Assembly: GCA_022376925.1 (NCBI GenBank)
Contig: JAIOJX010000028.1
Span: 71,637,001 to 71,701,000, forward strand
Source: Tragulus kanchil
Taxonomy: Eukaryota > Chordata > Mammalia > Artiodactyla > Tragulidae
Direction: 5' to 3'
Length of the DNA stretch: 64,000 bases
Each line of letters starts with the position of its first letter. Within the stretch, counting starts at the first letter, position 1. The position numbers were made by a program, and so were the translations under genes. Below the pieces are notes generated by a model. It had not been told where the DNA came from. It saw only the letters and a list, made by a program, of their open reading frames with translations, and ran no database searches. Shown one piece after another: positions 13,022 to 26,100 of the stretch.

Positions 13022-13959
13022 GAAACACCTAAGCATGGTGCTTTTAATTTTGTTCCATTTCAACAGATTTCACAGATGAGTGATCATCTAGGGTCAAATC
13101 ATGAATCATTCTGCTATTAATTAGAATGAAATAGCTCATAATCAAATAACATTGCAGTTTTTAAGAAGATAAAATGTGGCTTTTAACGGCCTCAAAAATA
13201 GCAAATATGGTAACAGAATTGAGTAGTGGTAAAAAAGAGTCACAGTGAAGAGTAACCAGACTTCTTATGAGCCACAGGGTAATCACAAGATACATGCATT
13301 TAGTTTATGCAGATTTCAATTGTGTAGAAAGACCAATAACCCCTGAATTTCCCTGTCATCCTTCTGCACCCCATGCCCCTCTTCAGCTAGAATCCAGTTC
13401 AGAAAAATAGCAGTCAGTGTAGAATCAAAGAAAAACCAAAGAAATCAACTTTAGGTCTTGGTAGGCACTTTGTCCTAAACAATTCCAAGGGCTATTTTTT
13501 AGGGTCTTCAGGAGTCATAGAGTATCCAGGTGTATGACTATGTATTATGTCTCTGGCTTTTGTGTTCCTTAAAGATCCAGGTCCTGGTGATTTAATTTAA
13601 AGGATTTTTAAGGGTAATTTTGGTTGTTCGAGATTTTCCATTTTCACCTTATATATTGACCTTATAACCTTACTCCCCCTCCCCTATAGTTTTAACAACG
13701 TAGGAACAACATAGGCTTCTACAGCTTGCATAGGTCATTCTGCTTCAGTGGAGAAATTCTTACTTCATGTGATTTAATCATATGTGCTCATATGTTGAAA
13801 TATTGAAATTGTTCATCTAAAAAATTAATAAATAGCATTTCCACTCACCAATTATATGAATTGTGAAAGCTCAAGAGTTATCTCAGGAGAGAGAAATGGA
13901 AGTCATCTGATTAGGTCTCAGCATCAAGAATGGCACAGGAATAGGAATAGAAACACTTG

Positions 13960-14129
13960 AAAAAGTGAAGTCGCTCGTTGCGACGCATGAATGTGCCATG
14001 GAATTCTCCAGGCAAGAATACTGGAGTGGATAGCCTATCCTTTCTCCACATGATCTTTCCAACCCAGGGATCAAACCAGGGTCTCCTGCTAGGCAGATTC
14101 TTTACAGCTGAGCTACAAGAGAATCCCTG
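13960..14129 (-). mobile_element. Bov-tA-type SINE (D5 duplicate)
   Basis: Copy of the SINE at 12852-13021 carried in D5; the same insertion, with a shorter A run at the left end. Confidence 0.8.
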
Positions 14130-14793
14130 GAAACACCTAAGCATGGTGCTTTTAATTTTGTTCCATTTCAACAGATTTCACAGATGAGTGATCATCTAGG
14201 GTCAAATCATGAATCATTCTGCTATTAATTAGAATGAAATAGCTCATAATCAAATAACATTGCAGTTTTTAAGAAGATAAAATGTGGCTTTTAACGGCCT
14301 CAAAAATAGCAAATATGGTAACAGAATTGAGTAGTGGTAAAAAAGAGTCACAGTGAAGAGTAACCAGACTTCTTATGAGCCACAGGGTAATCACAAGATA
14401 CATGCATTTAGTTTATGCAGATTTCAATTGTGTAGAAAGACCAATAACCCCTGAATTTCCCTGTCATCCTTCTGCACCCCATGCCCCTCTTCAGCTAGAA
14501 TCCAGTTCAGAAAAATAGCAGTCAGTGTAGAATCAAAGAAAAACCAAAGAAATCAACTTTAGGTCTTGGTAGGCACTTTGTCCTAAACAATTCCAAGGGC
14601 TATTTTTTAGGGTCTTCAGGAGTCATAGAGTATCCAGGTGTATGACTATGTATTATGTCTCTGGCTTTTGTGTTCCTTAAAGATCCAGGTCCTGGTGATT
14701 TAATTTAAAGGATTTTTAAGGGTAATTTTGGTTGTTCGAGATTTTCCATTTTCACCTTATATATTGACCTTATAACCTTACTCCCCCTCCCCT

Positions 14794-17023
14794 ATAGTTT
14801 TAACAACGTAGGAACAACATAGGCTTCTACAGCTTGCATAGGTCATTCTGCTTCAGTGGAGAAATTCTTACTTCATGTGATTTAATCATATGTGCTCATA
14901 TGTTGTTGGTTTGCATTTTAAGCTGAAATAGTTCAAATATAAGTGATAAAACCACTATGATGATATATTCACAGTATAAATATTAAAAACTGATCCTTTA
15001 AACATTATAAAAAATTAAAAACAAATTCAATGAAAGTTGGATTATCCTTCAGTATAAAATATAAACATTTAAATTCAATATAAAAATAACTCAGTAATTT
15101 AATTATGGTAGGAAATTTTTTATTACTTAGAAAATACTGACTGACTCAAATGCCAATCATAAAATATTGTTACTATTTTATCATTTAATATAAACTCTAG
15201 ACCTAATAATTTTAAAAATGATACATGTATTACCCTAAAGGGATAATAAAACATACTTACTATTATAAAAGCACTCTTACTACCAGTTATTTTTAACACC
15301 AAGTGAAATGTTATTCACATTATTTTCCAGGTATTTCAGTAAGGTGAACAATATAATTTATTCTTAGAATGTCTTAAATATGCAATTCTGAGGGTTTTTT
15401 TACTCTAATTTCTAAAGTTATTTCTACTTTTATTCTATCTGACTTTAGCTTATATAAAACTACTTCTGTGCATATACAGACATAGATATATATGTCTATA
15501 TTTGCACACATTCACTAGCTTCTCAAAATAATACCTTTATATTATTTTTATATTAAAACTACCAAAATATCCCCAAGTGAAATGCTTTTTGCATCAGATC
15601 TTAAGAAAAGAAATAAATACAGGTTTCCATACTACTTACTATAAGACCATCAATGGCAGATTCCTTTTTCTTACTAATCCAGACTTTGATTGATTTTCTT
15701 TAGTTTTGTGCTTTATTAATACCTGTGCTTTTGGCTGTATTACTCTATGCTTGGATATATGTAAATCTTATTCATTCATTTGAGCTCTGAGACAGCAGAA
15801 ACTACTTTCAAATCAATAATAAATTCTTGTTGAATGCTTGAGAACAAATAAATGAAGACTTGAATTCACCATTAAAAAGAGAAGGAACTATCACAGCAAA
15901 GTGTTCCCTTTGATAGTTTTAACAACGTAGGAACAACATAGGCTTCTACAGCTTGCATAGGTCATTCTGCTTCAGTGGAGAAATTCTTACTTCATGTGAT
16001 TTAATCATATGTGCTCATATGTTGTTGGTTTGCATTTTAAGCTGAAATAGTTCAAATATAAGTGATAAAACCACTATGATGATATATTCACAGTATAAAT
16101 ATTAAAAACTGATCCTTTAAACATTATAAAAAATTAAAAACAAATTCAATGAAAGTTGGATTATCCTTCAGTATAAAATATAAACATTTAAATTCAATAT
16201 AAAAATAACTCAGTAATTTAATTATGGTAGGAAATTTTTTATTACTTAGAAAATACTGACTGACTCAAATGCCAATCATAAAATATTGTTACTATTTTAT
16301 CATTTAATATAAACTCTAGACCTAATAATTTTAAAAATGATACATGTATTACCCTAAAGGGATAATAAAACATACTTACTATTATAAAAGCACTCTTACT
16401 ACCAGTTATTTTTAACACCAAGTGAAATGTTATTCACATTATTTTCCAGGTATTTCAGTAAGGTGAACAATATAATTTATTCTTAGAATGTCTTAAATAT
16501 GCAATTCTGAGGGTTTTTTTACTCTAATTTCTAAAGTTATTTCTACTTTTATTCTATCTGACTTTAGCTTATATAAAACTACTTCTGTGCATATACAGAC
16601 ATAGATATATATGTCTATATTTGCACACATTCACTAGCTTCTCAAAATAATACCTTTATATTATTTTTATATTAAAACTACCAAAATATCCCCAAGTGAA
16701 ATGCTTTTTGCATCAGATCTTAAGAAAAGAAATAAATACAGGTTTCCATACTACTTACTATAAGACCATCAATGGCAGATTCCTTTTTCTTACTAATCCA
16801 GACTTTGATTGATTTTCTTTAGTTTTGTGCTTTATTAATACCTGTGCTTTTGGCTGTATTACTCTATGCTTGGATATATGTAAATCTTATTCATTCATTT
16901 GAGCTCTGAGACAGCAGAAACTACTTTCAAATCAATAATAAATTCTTGTTGAATGCTTGAGAACAAATAAATGAAGACTTGAATTCACCATTAAAAAGAG
17001 AAGGAACTATCACAGCAAAGTGT
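14794..17023. repeat. Tandem duplication D6 (~1.12 kb unit)
   Basis: Copy 1 is about 14794-15904 and copy 2 about 15913-17023, offset 1119. The first 110 bases overlap the end of D5, so the stretch beginning 'atagttttaacaacgtagg' occurs three times (about 13687, 14794, 15913). The junction holds 'tccctttg' filler at 15905-15912. The unit is AT-rich intron with no feature. Confidence 0.92.
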
Positions 17024-17394
17024 AAAAGGCAAAAGGGCATTAATTCAGTGGCAGGTCAGAAAGTGCATAAGTGAATACCCTGTAGCTGCTTACCTTTGGG
17101 GGGCTATTCATTGGTAGCAAGATGTGGGTTTTCTCAAAATACATGGAGTAGAGGACCTAGAAGTGGCAAAAAGCAGGAAAAGATCAAAAGAAACTGACAA
17201 GTGAAACTGACCAGAAAAAAGTCACTGATTTGAATATGATGGAAACATTTAAAATCTAATTCTATGGAGGATGGAAATATTTGATGTGAGAATACTGTCA
17301 AATTTAAAAATAAATTTGGATATTTTTGCTTTATATGGCTTTTAAAATGGTCTCCATGCTTGTTTATGGTTTTCTTTTGTTTTTTTCCTTGTAG
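17024..17394. other. EPHA6 intron 3' end with splice acceptor
   Basis: Unique sequence leading to the SAM exon. It ends in a T-rich tract 'tttttcctt' and 'gtag' directly before 17395, a normal 3' splice site. Confidence 0.75.
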
Positions 17395-17544
17395 AATGCC
17401 AGACTCCCCTGGTGAAGTTCCTGAATATCCTTTGTTCGTGACAGTCGGTGACTGGCTGGATTCTATAAAGATGGGGCAATATAAGAATAACTTCATGGCA
17501 GCAGGGTTTACAACTTTTGACCTGATTTCAAGAATGAGCATTGA
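17395..17544 (+). CDS. EPHA6: EPHA6 penultimate coding exon (SAM domain N-terminal part)
   Basis: EPHA6 is an ephrin-A receptor tyrosine kinase of the plasma membrane, acting in axon guidance and neural patterning. This 150-nt exon begins with the third base of a codon and encodes 49 full codons plus two bases. The peptide contains 'VGDWLDSIKMGQYKNNF' and 'FTTFDLISRMSI', the start of the cytoplasmic SAM domain that follows the kinase in Eph receptors. It is flanked by a T-rich tract with 'tag' (17392-17394) and a perfect donor 'gtaagt' (17545-17550). The reading phase joins exactly to the exon at 18542 (GA + T gives Asp). Earlier EPHA6 exons (ligand-binding, fibronectin and kinase parts) are not recognised in the window and should lie to the left. 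An open frame running in from the intron side is a by-product, since the spliced frame enters from the previous exon. Confidence 0.95.
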
Positions 17545-18541
17545 GTAAGTGATACTAAATTTTTTACTATATTTAGATGCTCAACTCAGGAGAGAGTAAA
17601 TTCAAATACTATTAGTATATCAAGAACATCACTGTTAAACTACATTTCCTAACACAAGTGTGACATTTCCACATCTTTCCTCATCATTCTGGTGATCATT
17701 CTAGTGAAAGTTGGGCGTTACACCTTTAACTATTTTCCTTTGAAAGAATACCTTTAATTCAAATAACAGTAACTTTAAATTCTGTCTAAAATGCATATCG
17801 CTCTTGTTCAAAGCATAGAGTTGCATCAACATAGTCTTACCTTGGCAAGTTATTTATGACTCATGTATATCAAATCCATTACTGTTACTTTCACCAATTA
17901 TTATAATTGTAATAATATAGTATTTTGTTTTCTTAGAGTTTTTCCTCTATATTTTATGTTCTGGCATTTTTCCAGTTTCTCAAAGACTATCCTTTCCTGG
18001 AAAGGAAAGAAAAAGGAAAATGAGCAGTAAAAATGCTCAGCATGGGCTTAAAAGATAGATACTAAAACTTGTAGGTTGAGCCATGTGAAATTGCCATTGT
18101 TTTAAAATATTAGTAGTAATGGCAATTTCATACTGTTCAATATAATACAATGGCTTTTTTCAGATTATTGAAAGACCAAGACCATCCAAATGGTGTTCAC
18201 ATTATACTATCTATTTTACACGCTATTTTGCTGAATGTTAAAAATTTATATAATTACATAAAACCCCTGGGCTTATGGAATGAACATGCCATTGGTACCT
18301 GGATTCTTTGTACTTTTAAATTTGAGGCTGCCCTGATGCATTTCCTGGCACCAGTGTGAAGGAAAAAGTAACAAACTCCTGCTGTTCATTTATCTCTGTC
18401 CTTAAACTCTCATTTTACCAAATATGTGATTTTTGGCAAACCTGACATATGCACCTTTCCCGTATGTAATTTTCCTTTTCTGTCTGTCATATTTCCCAGA
18501 TCTAAATGTGCATATTCTCTCTGTCTCTCGATCTCTCACAG
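17545..18541 (+). other. Last EPHA6 intron (997 bases)
   Basis: Bounded by 'gtaagt' at 17545 and 'ctctcacag' ending at 18541, with a pyrimidine-rich tract before the acceptor. The content is AT-rich and unique. A 69-codon open frame at 18150-18359 has no family features. Confidence 0.9.
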
Positions 18542-18656
18542 TGATATTAGAAGAATTGGAGTCATACTCATTGGACACCAGAGACGAATAGTCAGCAGTA
18601 TACAGACTTTACGTTTACACATGATGCACATACAGGAGAAGGGATTTCATGTATGA
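18542..18656 (+). CDS. EPHA6: EPHA6 terminal coding exon (SAM end and C-terminus)
   Basis: The first base completes an Asp codon from the previous exon; 37 codons and a TGA stop (18654-18656) follow. The peptide starts 'DIRRIGVILIGHQRRIVSSI', the second half of the SAM fold. It ends 'MHIQEKGFHV', the conserved EPHA6 C-terminus, whose hydrophobic last residue resembles the PDZ-binding tails of Eph receptors. The acceptor is 'ctctcacag' ending at 18541. The exon shows no frameshift or premature stop, so this end of the gene looks intact. Together the two exons give 87 residues, the size expected for the Eph SAM segment plus tail. Function is inferred from family knowledge and identity from peptide recognition. 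Confidence 0.96.
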
Positions 18657-18900
18657 ACGTACTACAAGCACCTGTGTTTTGTGCCTCAGCATTTCTAAAA
18701 TGAAAGATATCTTCTCTACTACCCTCTCTTCTGATTCTCCAAACATCACTTCACAAACTACAGTCTCCTGTTCAGGCTACAGGCACACACCTTTTGTTTA
18801 TGCTTCCAGCCTGGATTTAAATCACTCTTCATAGCTCCTCTCTGAGTAACCTGCAAATAAAGCCCTGGCCCACTGCAGATTATCACCACACGTGGTAAAT
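18657..18900 (+). other. EPHA6 3' UTR (at least the proximal part)
   Basis: Sequence directly after the stop codon with no further coding potential. The first polyadenylation hexamer is near 18856, which would give a UTR of about 220 bases; longer forms cannot be excluded. Confidence 0.5.
18856..18861 (+). terminator. Candidate EPHA6 polyadenylation signal AATAAA
   Basis: First canonical AATAAA downstream of the EPHA6 stop, about 200 bases after it. 'cccactgcag' follows, without a strong GT-rich element. Other AATAAA hexamers occur further on, so use of this one is a guess. Confidence 0.35.
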
Positions 18901-19035
18901 AACTCAGCATGGATGTGTAACTTTATATACCTGTATTTCAGAAGTGCTCAAGGACTTAACCCAAAGGAATTTGGAGTTAATGATGTATTTAGAGTTTGAT
19001 GGTAGATAAAAAGGAAATAGTTGACTTTTCTTTCA

Positions 19036-21182
19036 TGTTTTGTGATGAAGTAGTTTCTGAACTGATATGAATATTTATTTTTTTAGATAATTATTCTCAA
19101 ATCTGTGGGTCATTTTATTACTTTATTCTTTACAATTCTTTACCTGTCAATGCCTGCTGTTGTTAGAATTATTTGAAGAAAAGATGAATGATTTCATGTA
19201 GTGAATTCTTTTCAAGCGTAACTGTGATGAGAAGGGAGTTATCAGGGAGGGAGAGGGAGAAACATACTGTGCTTCTAAAACTTCTAAGTCTTGGATTGTC
19301 ATGTCTGTCACATTTCATAATAGGTTGCAATTGAGAGGCTTTCCCCTCTAATTTTTTTTTTTTTTTTTTTTTTACTAACTAGCATGTGTTTCTCTACTGC
19401 CTTATAGAGATCACCTCTGGAAAGACCAAGAGTGAGTCAGTCCATTGCTTTAGAGGCTGTAAATAGAGTGAAGCATGGAATAAATTCATGACTGTTCCCT
19501 CGGTTCATCTTTACAAGTTTGCAAGAGTAATTATCAAAACACTGAGAAAATTAATTATTCTCAGCAGGATTACTTTGAATAAATATTCTAAGAGTATAGC
19601 CTTAGATGACATATAAAATGATTTTCATTAACAGAATTTTATGATAGGTATATGGTGGCCCAAGAAAATAAACACATTAAGCTAGCCTACTATTGGTACA
19701 CGTTGCAAGTTTAAGAATTTTTGTGTTTTGTTCATAAAAATAAGTTACATAAACATGCTGAGATGTTTTCCAAACCTTCCAAGGGACAAGTATGCCATTA
19801 CATGCACCAAAGAGGGTATAAACAGATCTCGCATATGAGCATATATGAATTGTGTGTAACCTGAGTCCTTGATACAGAAACATAAAAATGTAAACACAGC
19901 TAAGGTGTGTTGTTGTCATAATCTTCTGGAGGCTGCAAAAACAGGCAAGTAAACTTTTCATTGAATTAAGGTGAGTCAGCTTGTCAAAACAGTACAGTAG
20001 TCTTATGAACAAATGCAGTTATAAAATCAGCTGTTCCTTGTGAAACTGAAAAAAGAAAAGAAAAAGACTGCTGTGCTAGGAATTTATATTTATTCTTTAC
20101 AATTCCAAATTTAAAAAAAAAAACCTTTTTTTGTTTTGTGATGAAGTAGTTTCTGAACTGATATGAATATTTATTTTTTTAGATAATTATTCTCAAATCT
20201 GTGGGTCATTTTATTACTTTATTCTTTACAATTCTTTACCTGTCAATGCCTGCTGTTGTTAGAATTATTTGAAGAAAAGATGAATGATTTCATGTAGTGA
20301 ATTCTTTTCAAGCGTAACTGTGATGAGAAGGGAGTTATCAGGGAGGGAGAGGGAGAAACATACTGTGCTTCTAAAACTTCTAAGTCTTGGATTGTCATGT
20401 CTGTCACATTTCATAATAGGTTGCAATTGAGAGGCTTTCCCCTCTAATTTTTTTTTTTTTTTTTTTTTTTACTAACTAGCATGTGTTTCTCTACTGCCTT
20501 ATAGAGATCACCTCTGGAAAGACCAAGAGTGAGTCAGTCCATTGCTTTAGAGGCTGTAAATAGAGTGAAGCATGGAATAAATTCATGACTGTTCCCTCGG
20601 TTCATCTTTACAAGTTTGCAAGAGTAATTATCAAAACACTGAGAAAATTAATTATTCTCAGCAGGATTACTTTGAATAAATATTCTAAGAGTATAGCCTT
20701 AGATGACATATAAAATGATTTTCATTAACAGAATTTTATGATAGGTATATGGTGGCCCAAGAAAATAAACACATTAAGCTAGCCTACTATTGGTACACGT
20801 TGCAAGTTTAAGAATTTTTGTGTTTTGTTCATAAAAATAAGTTACATAAACATGCTGAGATGTTTTCCAAACCTTCCAAGGGACAAGTATGCCATTACAT
20901 GCACCAAAGAGGGTATAAACAGATCTCGCATATGAGCATATATGAATTGTGTGTAACCTGAGTCCTTGATACAGAAACATAAAAATGTAAACACAGCTAA
21001 GGTGTGTTGTTGTCATAATCTTCTGGAGGCTGCAAAAACAGGCAAGTAAACTTTTCATTGAATTAAGGTGAGTCAGCTTGTCAAAACAGTACAGTAGTCT
21101 TATGAACAAATGCAGTTATAAAATCAGCTGTTCCTTGTGAAACTGAAAAAAAAAGAAAAGAAAAAAAGACTGCTGTGCTAGG
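19036..21182. repeat. Tandem duplication D7 (~1.097 kb unit)
   Basis: Copy 1 is about 19036-20080 and copy 2 about 20132-21182, offset 1097. The T-run near 19350/20448 and the A-runs near 20048/21146 differ in length. About 50 bases of AT-rich filler (20081-20131, 'aatttatatttattc..') sit between the copies. Located just 3' of EPHA6. Confidence 0.92.
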
Positions 21183-23170
21183 TGGAAGAGTAGCGAGAAA
21201 GTGTTAAGAGGAAAAAAAAGCAGATTGCCTGAAGATACTGATTCAATATAAAAATTAGGTTTTATTTGATCTCAGAGATAAAAGTTCCCTCCCCACATTC
21301 TCAAATTCCTACCTAAATGACATTTTTTGGTGAGAACAGTTTTCTTGCCATAAAGGAGTCCTGATTTTTCTTTTTTTCCTTATTTTAAAATTGGTTGATT
21401 GTCCCATTAGACTAGACCCTTCCACATATTTCTTTTGCTGATTTATCTTCTGATTTTTGCCAACCACAGCTAAATTTTTCTCATTTCAAAAAAAAAATAG
21501 AGAAGAAATTTTTAAGTATACCTTAAAGTATACTGAAAAAGAAAAAAGTGAGAAATCCATCACTTTTTAAGTGTTTCAGAGCTAGCTAGCAGCCTTTTTC
21601 AGCCATCACCTGCACAGTCATGCATCAGGAGCAGACTGCCTGAAGTCTGCTTGATACATTTACACAAATCTGGATACATTTAGAGGAGATGTAAAATTTC
21701 CATATTTGCCTATCTTCAAATATATATTGAGTAAGAACAGATATAAAACAGATAAAATTTATTAATCATATATATTTATTTTATAATGCAACAAAAACAT
21801 ATTTAGAAAAATACAGAATAAAATAATTATGGTCTTCCATAGGATTCTGTTGGCAACATCTGTATACTTTGATGAAATAAATTCTATAAAACATTGAAAC
21901 TTTAATGGGATGGTATTTCAGTGCTTGCAAGATTAAAGATCTCTGTTAAGAATTTTTAAAAACATGCAATGATCCTATTCTCCATCTGTTTCATTTATAA
22001 AAATAAGTTACATAAACATGCTGAGATGTTTTCCAAACCTTCCAAGGGACAAGTATGCCATTACATGCACCAAAGAGGGTATAAACAGATCTCCATATGA
22101 GCATATATGAATTGTGTGTAACCTGAGTCCTTGATACAGAAACATAAAAATGTAAACACAGCTAAGGTGTGTTGTTGTCATAATCTTCTGGAGGCTGCAA
22201 AAACAGGCAAGTAAACTTTTCATTGAATTAAGGTGAGTCAGCTTGTCAAAACAGTACAGTAGTCTTATGAACAAATGCAGTTATAAAATCAGCTGTTCCT
22301 TGTGAAACTGAAAAAAAAAGAAAAGAAAAAAAGACTGCTGTGCTAGGTGGAAGAGTAGCGAGAAAGTGTTAAGAGGAAAAAAAAGCAGATTGCCTGAAGA
22401 TACTGATTCAATATAAAAATTAGGTTTTATTTGATCTCAGAGATAAAAGTTCCCTCCCCACATTCTCAAATTCCTACCTAAATGACATTTTTTGGTGAGA
22501 ACAGTTTTCTTGCCATAAAGGAGTCCTGATTTTTCTTTTTTTCCTTATTTTAAAATTGGTTGATTGTCCCATTAGACTAGACCCTTCCACATATTTCTTT
22601 TGCTGATTTATCTTCTGATTTTTGCCAACCACAGCTAAATTTTTCTCATTTCAAAAAAAAAAAAATAGAGAAGAAATTTTTAAGTATACCTTAAAGTATA
22701 CTGAAAAAGAAAAAAGTGAGAAATCCATCACTTTTTAAGTGTTTCAGAGCTAGCTAGCAGCCTTTTTCAGCCATCACCTGCACAGTCATGCATCAGGAGC
22801 AGACTGCCTGAAGTCTGCTTGATACATTTACACAAATCTGGATACATTTAGAGGAGATGTAAAATTTCCATATTTGCCTATCTTCAAATATATATTGAGT
22901 AAGAACAGATATAAAACAGATAAAATTTATTAATCATATATATTTATTTTTATAATGCAACAAAAACATATTTAGAAAAATACAGAATAAAATAATTATG
23001 GTCTTCCATAGGATTCTGTTGGCAACATCTGTATACTTTGATGAAATAAATTCTATAAAACATTGAAACTTTAATGGGATGGTATTTCAGTGCTTGCAAG
23101 ATTAAAGATCTCTGTTAAGAATTTTTTTAAAAAACATGCAATGATCCTATTCTCCATCTGTTTCATTTAT
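20831..23170. repeat. Tandem duplication D8 (~1.166 kb unit)
   Basis: Copy 1 is about 20831-21996 and copy 2 about 21997-23170, offset 1166. It overlaps D7, so the segment starting 'ataaaaataagttacataaac' occurs three times (about 19734, 20831, 21997). A one-base difference is visible at 'gatctcgcatatg' against 'gatctccatatg', and the A- and T-runs differ in length. Confidence 0.92.
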
Positions 23171-26100
23171 ACTGTTTTTTTCCTTCCTGGACATCTTTCT
23201 GTAGAATTAAAAACCTGCCTTTTTACTTTGTCTCTTACTCCCAAATCTTCTTTAAAATGTACTTTTATGTTACATTTATATTTTCTAGAAGTGTAAGCAT
23301 GATAATCTTTAGTATGAATTTGAATCTCATCATGGTCAGAGCAAAGTTGTGCAAGATTAGACAGAAACATTAAAAAATAAATAGATATATATATCTATTT
23401 CTTTACTGCCTACCAATCACAGGATTGAACATTTTACTTGAAATACTTTGAGATTTACTAGTGCACATACTCATTAATTAAAGCTGTTTAATATTCATGA
23501 TAATAGAACTTAATGGTAGAAAGAAAATGAGTAATTTCCATAAGTCATAAGCATTCAGAAGTAATCTTTAATAAGTAAAATATGCATACATAGTCTTATA
23601 CTGCTTTATTTTAAATTTCCTAGTCTGTACTACTGAGGGACTTTTTAGATTTTGAAAACTAGTTAAAGGCACTATTATTATTTTATTGTCTGTGTGGTCA
23701 GTTTCCAGTCTATAGTCCACTCATTAACTCATAGTATAAGACATACTTGGGCAAAAATGTAAAAACAATGCACAGTCAAGAAGATCTAGATATATAAATC
23801 ATTACACTAAAAAAAGCCATCAGAAGTTGCAGAGCTCTTTGCTTAACAAGAATCAAGAATTATAGCGCTTTTGAACTGAGTTGTAACTGTTTGTAAATGT
23901 TATGCATGTCATAATCAAAAAAGATTTATCTTATTTAACTGTGAATTACATGTTAAAATCTATCCAGCTAACATCTGAACAGTTTTAAGGCCCATCTCAG
24001 CCCATGAATAGCAAAAAAATCCAAATTCAGTCCTTGAGATCCATCTTTACAGAAGGTCTTCTGCAGATGTGGTAAAGAATGAATTACATTACCTATCTCC
24101 AACCACAATTTTCTTAAAAATCCATTTTTATATCTTTCCTAGCAAAGTTCTGCTATGTAAAGCAGTAAGTTAAATCTTTTATTTCAATGCCAGGCCTCAT
24201 TTTTCTGTTCCTTTATTAAACATACTTTCCTAACCCCCTTTTTCTTTTCTCTTCATTCCTCCATCCCATTTGTTTTTTTCTTTTCTCAGCTTCTGTTATT
24301 CCACCCCTATCCCTCTCAACAAAAGAAAACTAACACATCAAATCCAAAAATATCTTACAGATCTTTTTAGAAAAGATTGAAGGTAGAGGAAAAACAGGAA
24401 TGTTGCAAAAGTCACACTTTAATATTTGCAGTCCTACCACATAAATGGGAACATTTGTACATACAAGAGGGTATGAATTCTGGCTTTTCATTAACTGGAA
24501 ATTAAGTGCTTTAGAAAGTAATTTCAAAATAGATGAAGATGATCATTTTCTACTCCTTTAGCTAAGGAAATGTATTATTAATTTAAAAGAAACTAATATT
24601 TTAAGAGTCAAAACTGTTACCAACTCAGTGTTGGTGTACACATTTTTATATAATAAAGAGATTAGAAGCAGATGTAATCACTTCTTTTAGTATCATCACC
24701 TCAACTTTTCCAAACTCAAATTCCATTAAGTAGAAAAGACTCACAGTCATGTTCAATCCAAAAATATTTTAATGCTTTTTCTATGAAGACTCCAAAAGGT
24801 AGATTGCTGATATTCTTCCATTATAACACTGGGCCCTGAAGCCATCCAACTTTTGGTTTTCATGATCAACATTTTCAAATTTTTTTCACTTTTTATAATA
24901 ACGTTCAATAAAGGCAGTGTAAACTGCCTTTATTCAGTGTAACAAATATCTACAAGATGTCTCCTACATGCATAAAATTTTATGGCAAAAATGAGTTTGA
25001 TTGTACTGTCCTTACCTTTAAGTATCTCTTAAGCTTAGCGCCTATTTGCTGTCTTGCTGTGATTTCCATGTCACTAAGTTCTTTTCACAGAACAAAAATA
25101 CATTAAACAAATAAAACCTTGTTTATTTGCAATTGGTTTTGCAATCCCTATGGAAAGAGATATTTTGGACCTCAGATTTTTTCATAGAGCCCTCGACACT
25201 TCCTCTGACAAACGGGAGACCATTTGTTTGATTCTGATCCTCCTCAGGAGTCACATGACTGCCATTGTCCAGTGGCAGACTTCTCAGCTCATGTGCAGAC
25301 TTACTACCTCCAAGGTGCTCCAATTAGAAAACATCAACCATTTTCAAAAGCAATTCTGAGATAATCTCCTGCCCAAGCCAGTTCACTGGCTTAGTAGATT
25401 TAACAGTGAGTATACAACTGCAAAGGTTGCAGAAAAGTCTTTCAAACATAATATATTGAACAAAGGAAAGAGATGATCACTCATGACCAGAGCAAACATG
25501 TTACTAGATGAAAGAAAAGAAAAGAAAAATCTTATATTTCAGAAGAGTAAATGTCCCATCTTTCTCTTACTGTCCCCTTAAAAAGACAAATATTAGACAA
25601 GTGTTTCAAAGATTTCTGAGGATAAAATACATTTTTTTATGTTATAAGAGGATGTGACATGATACACATGTCTCCTGAGGAAAAAGGCCAAAAGATCCAG
25701 AAGAAGATGCACATCATCAAAAATGTAGTTTTAACTAATCCTCTTTCTTCTGACTAATTTCAAATTAATGATGGATTTATATAAATATTTTATAAAGGGT
25801 AGTTACATCTTAATTGGAAAACTTAGGTTCTTTGCTCTTAATTCAAAAGAGATAACAAAAACCTGGTTGGCATTGGTTTTTTTTTAGCATATTATAATAG
25901 ATTTGAAGGTCAATCTTAGCTCATCAGTATTGATTCAAAATTACTTTATTTAAAAGTAAAAGGTGCAAAGCACTACAAGAAAAAATATACTTCATCTTTT
26001 AGAAAAGAAAAACTTCATCTTTTAAAAACAGAAAATGTTGGGTTTCTCTTAATAGTACCAAGTCACTTCCATTTTATTGTATTTTGCACTTGTCCAATGA

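Larger units (their letters stand above)
12711..14905. repeat. Tandem duplication D5 (~1.11 kb unit)
   Basis: Copy 1 is about 12711-13797 and copy 2 about 13821-14905. The offset is 1110, falling to 1108 after an A-run change near the SINE tail ('cttgaaaaaaagtg' against 'cttgaaaaagtg'). Filler of about 23 bases ('aaatattgaaattgttcatc..') sits at the junction. Confidence 0.92.

Noticed and set aside
17134..17541. A 135-codon minus-strand open frame over the EPHA6 exon
   Set aside because: It is the antisense shadow of the EPHA6 SAM exon; the + strand has matching splice sites and the known peptide.
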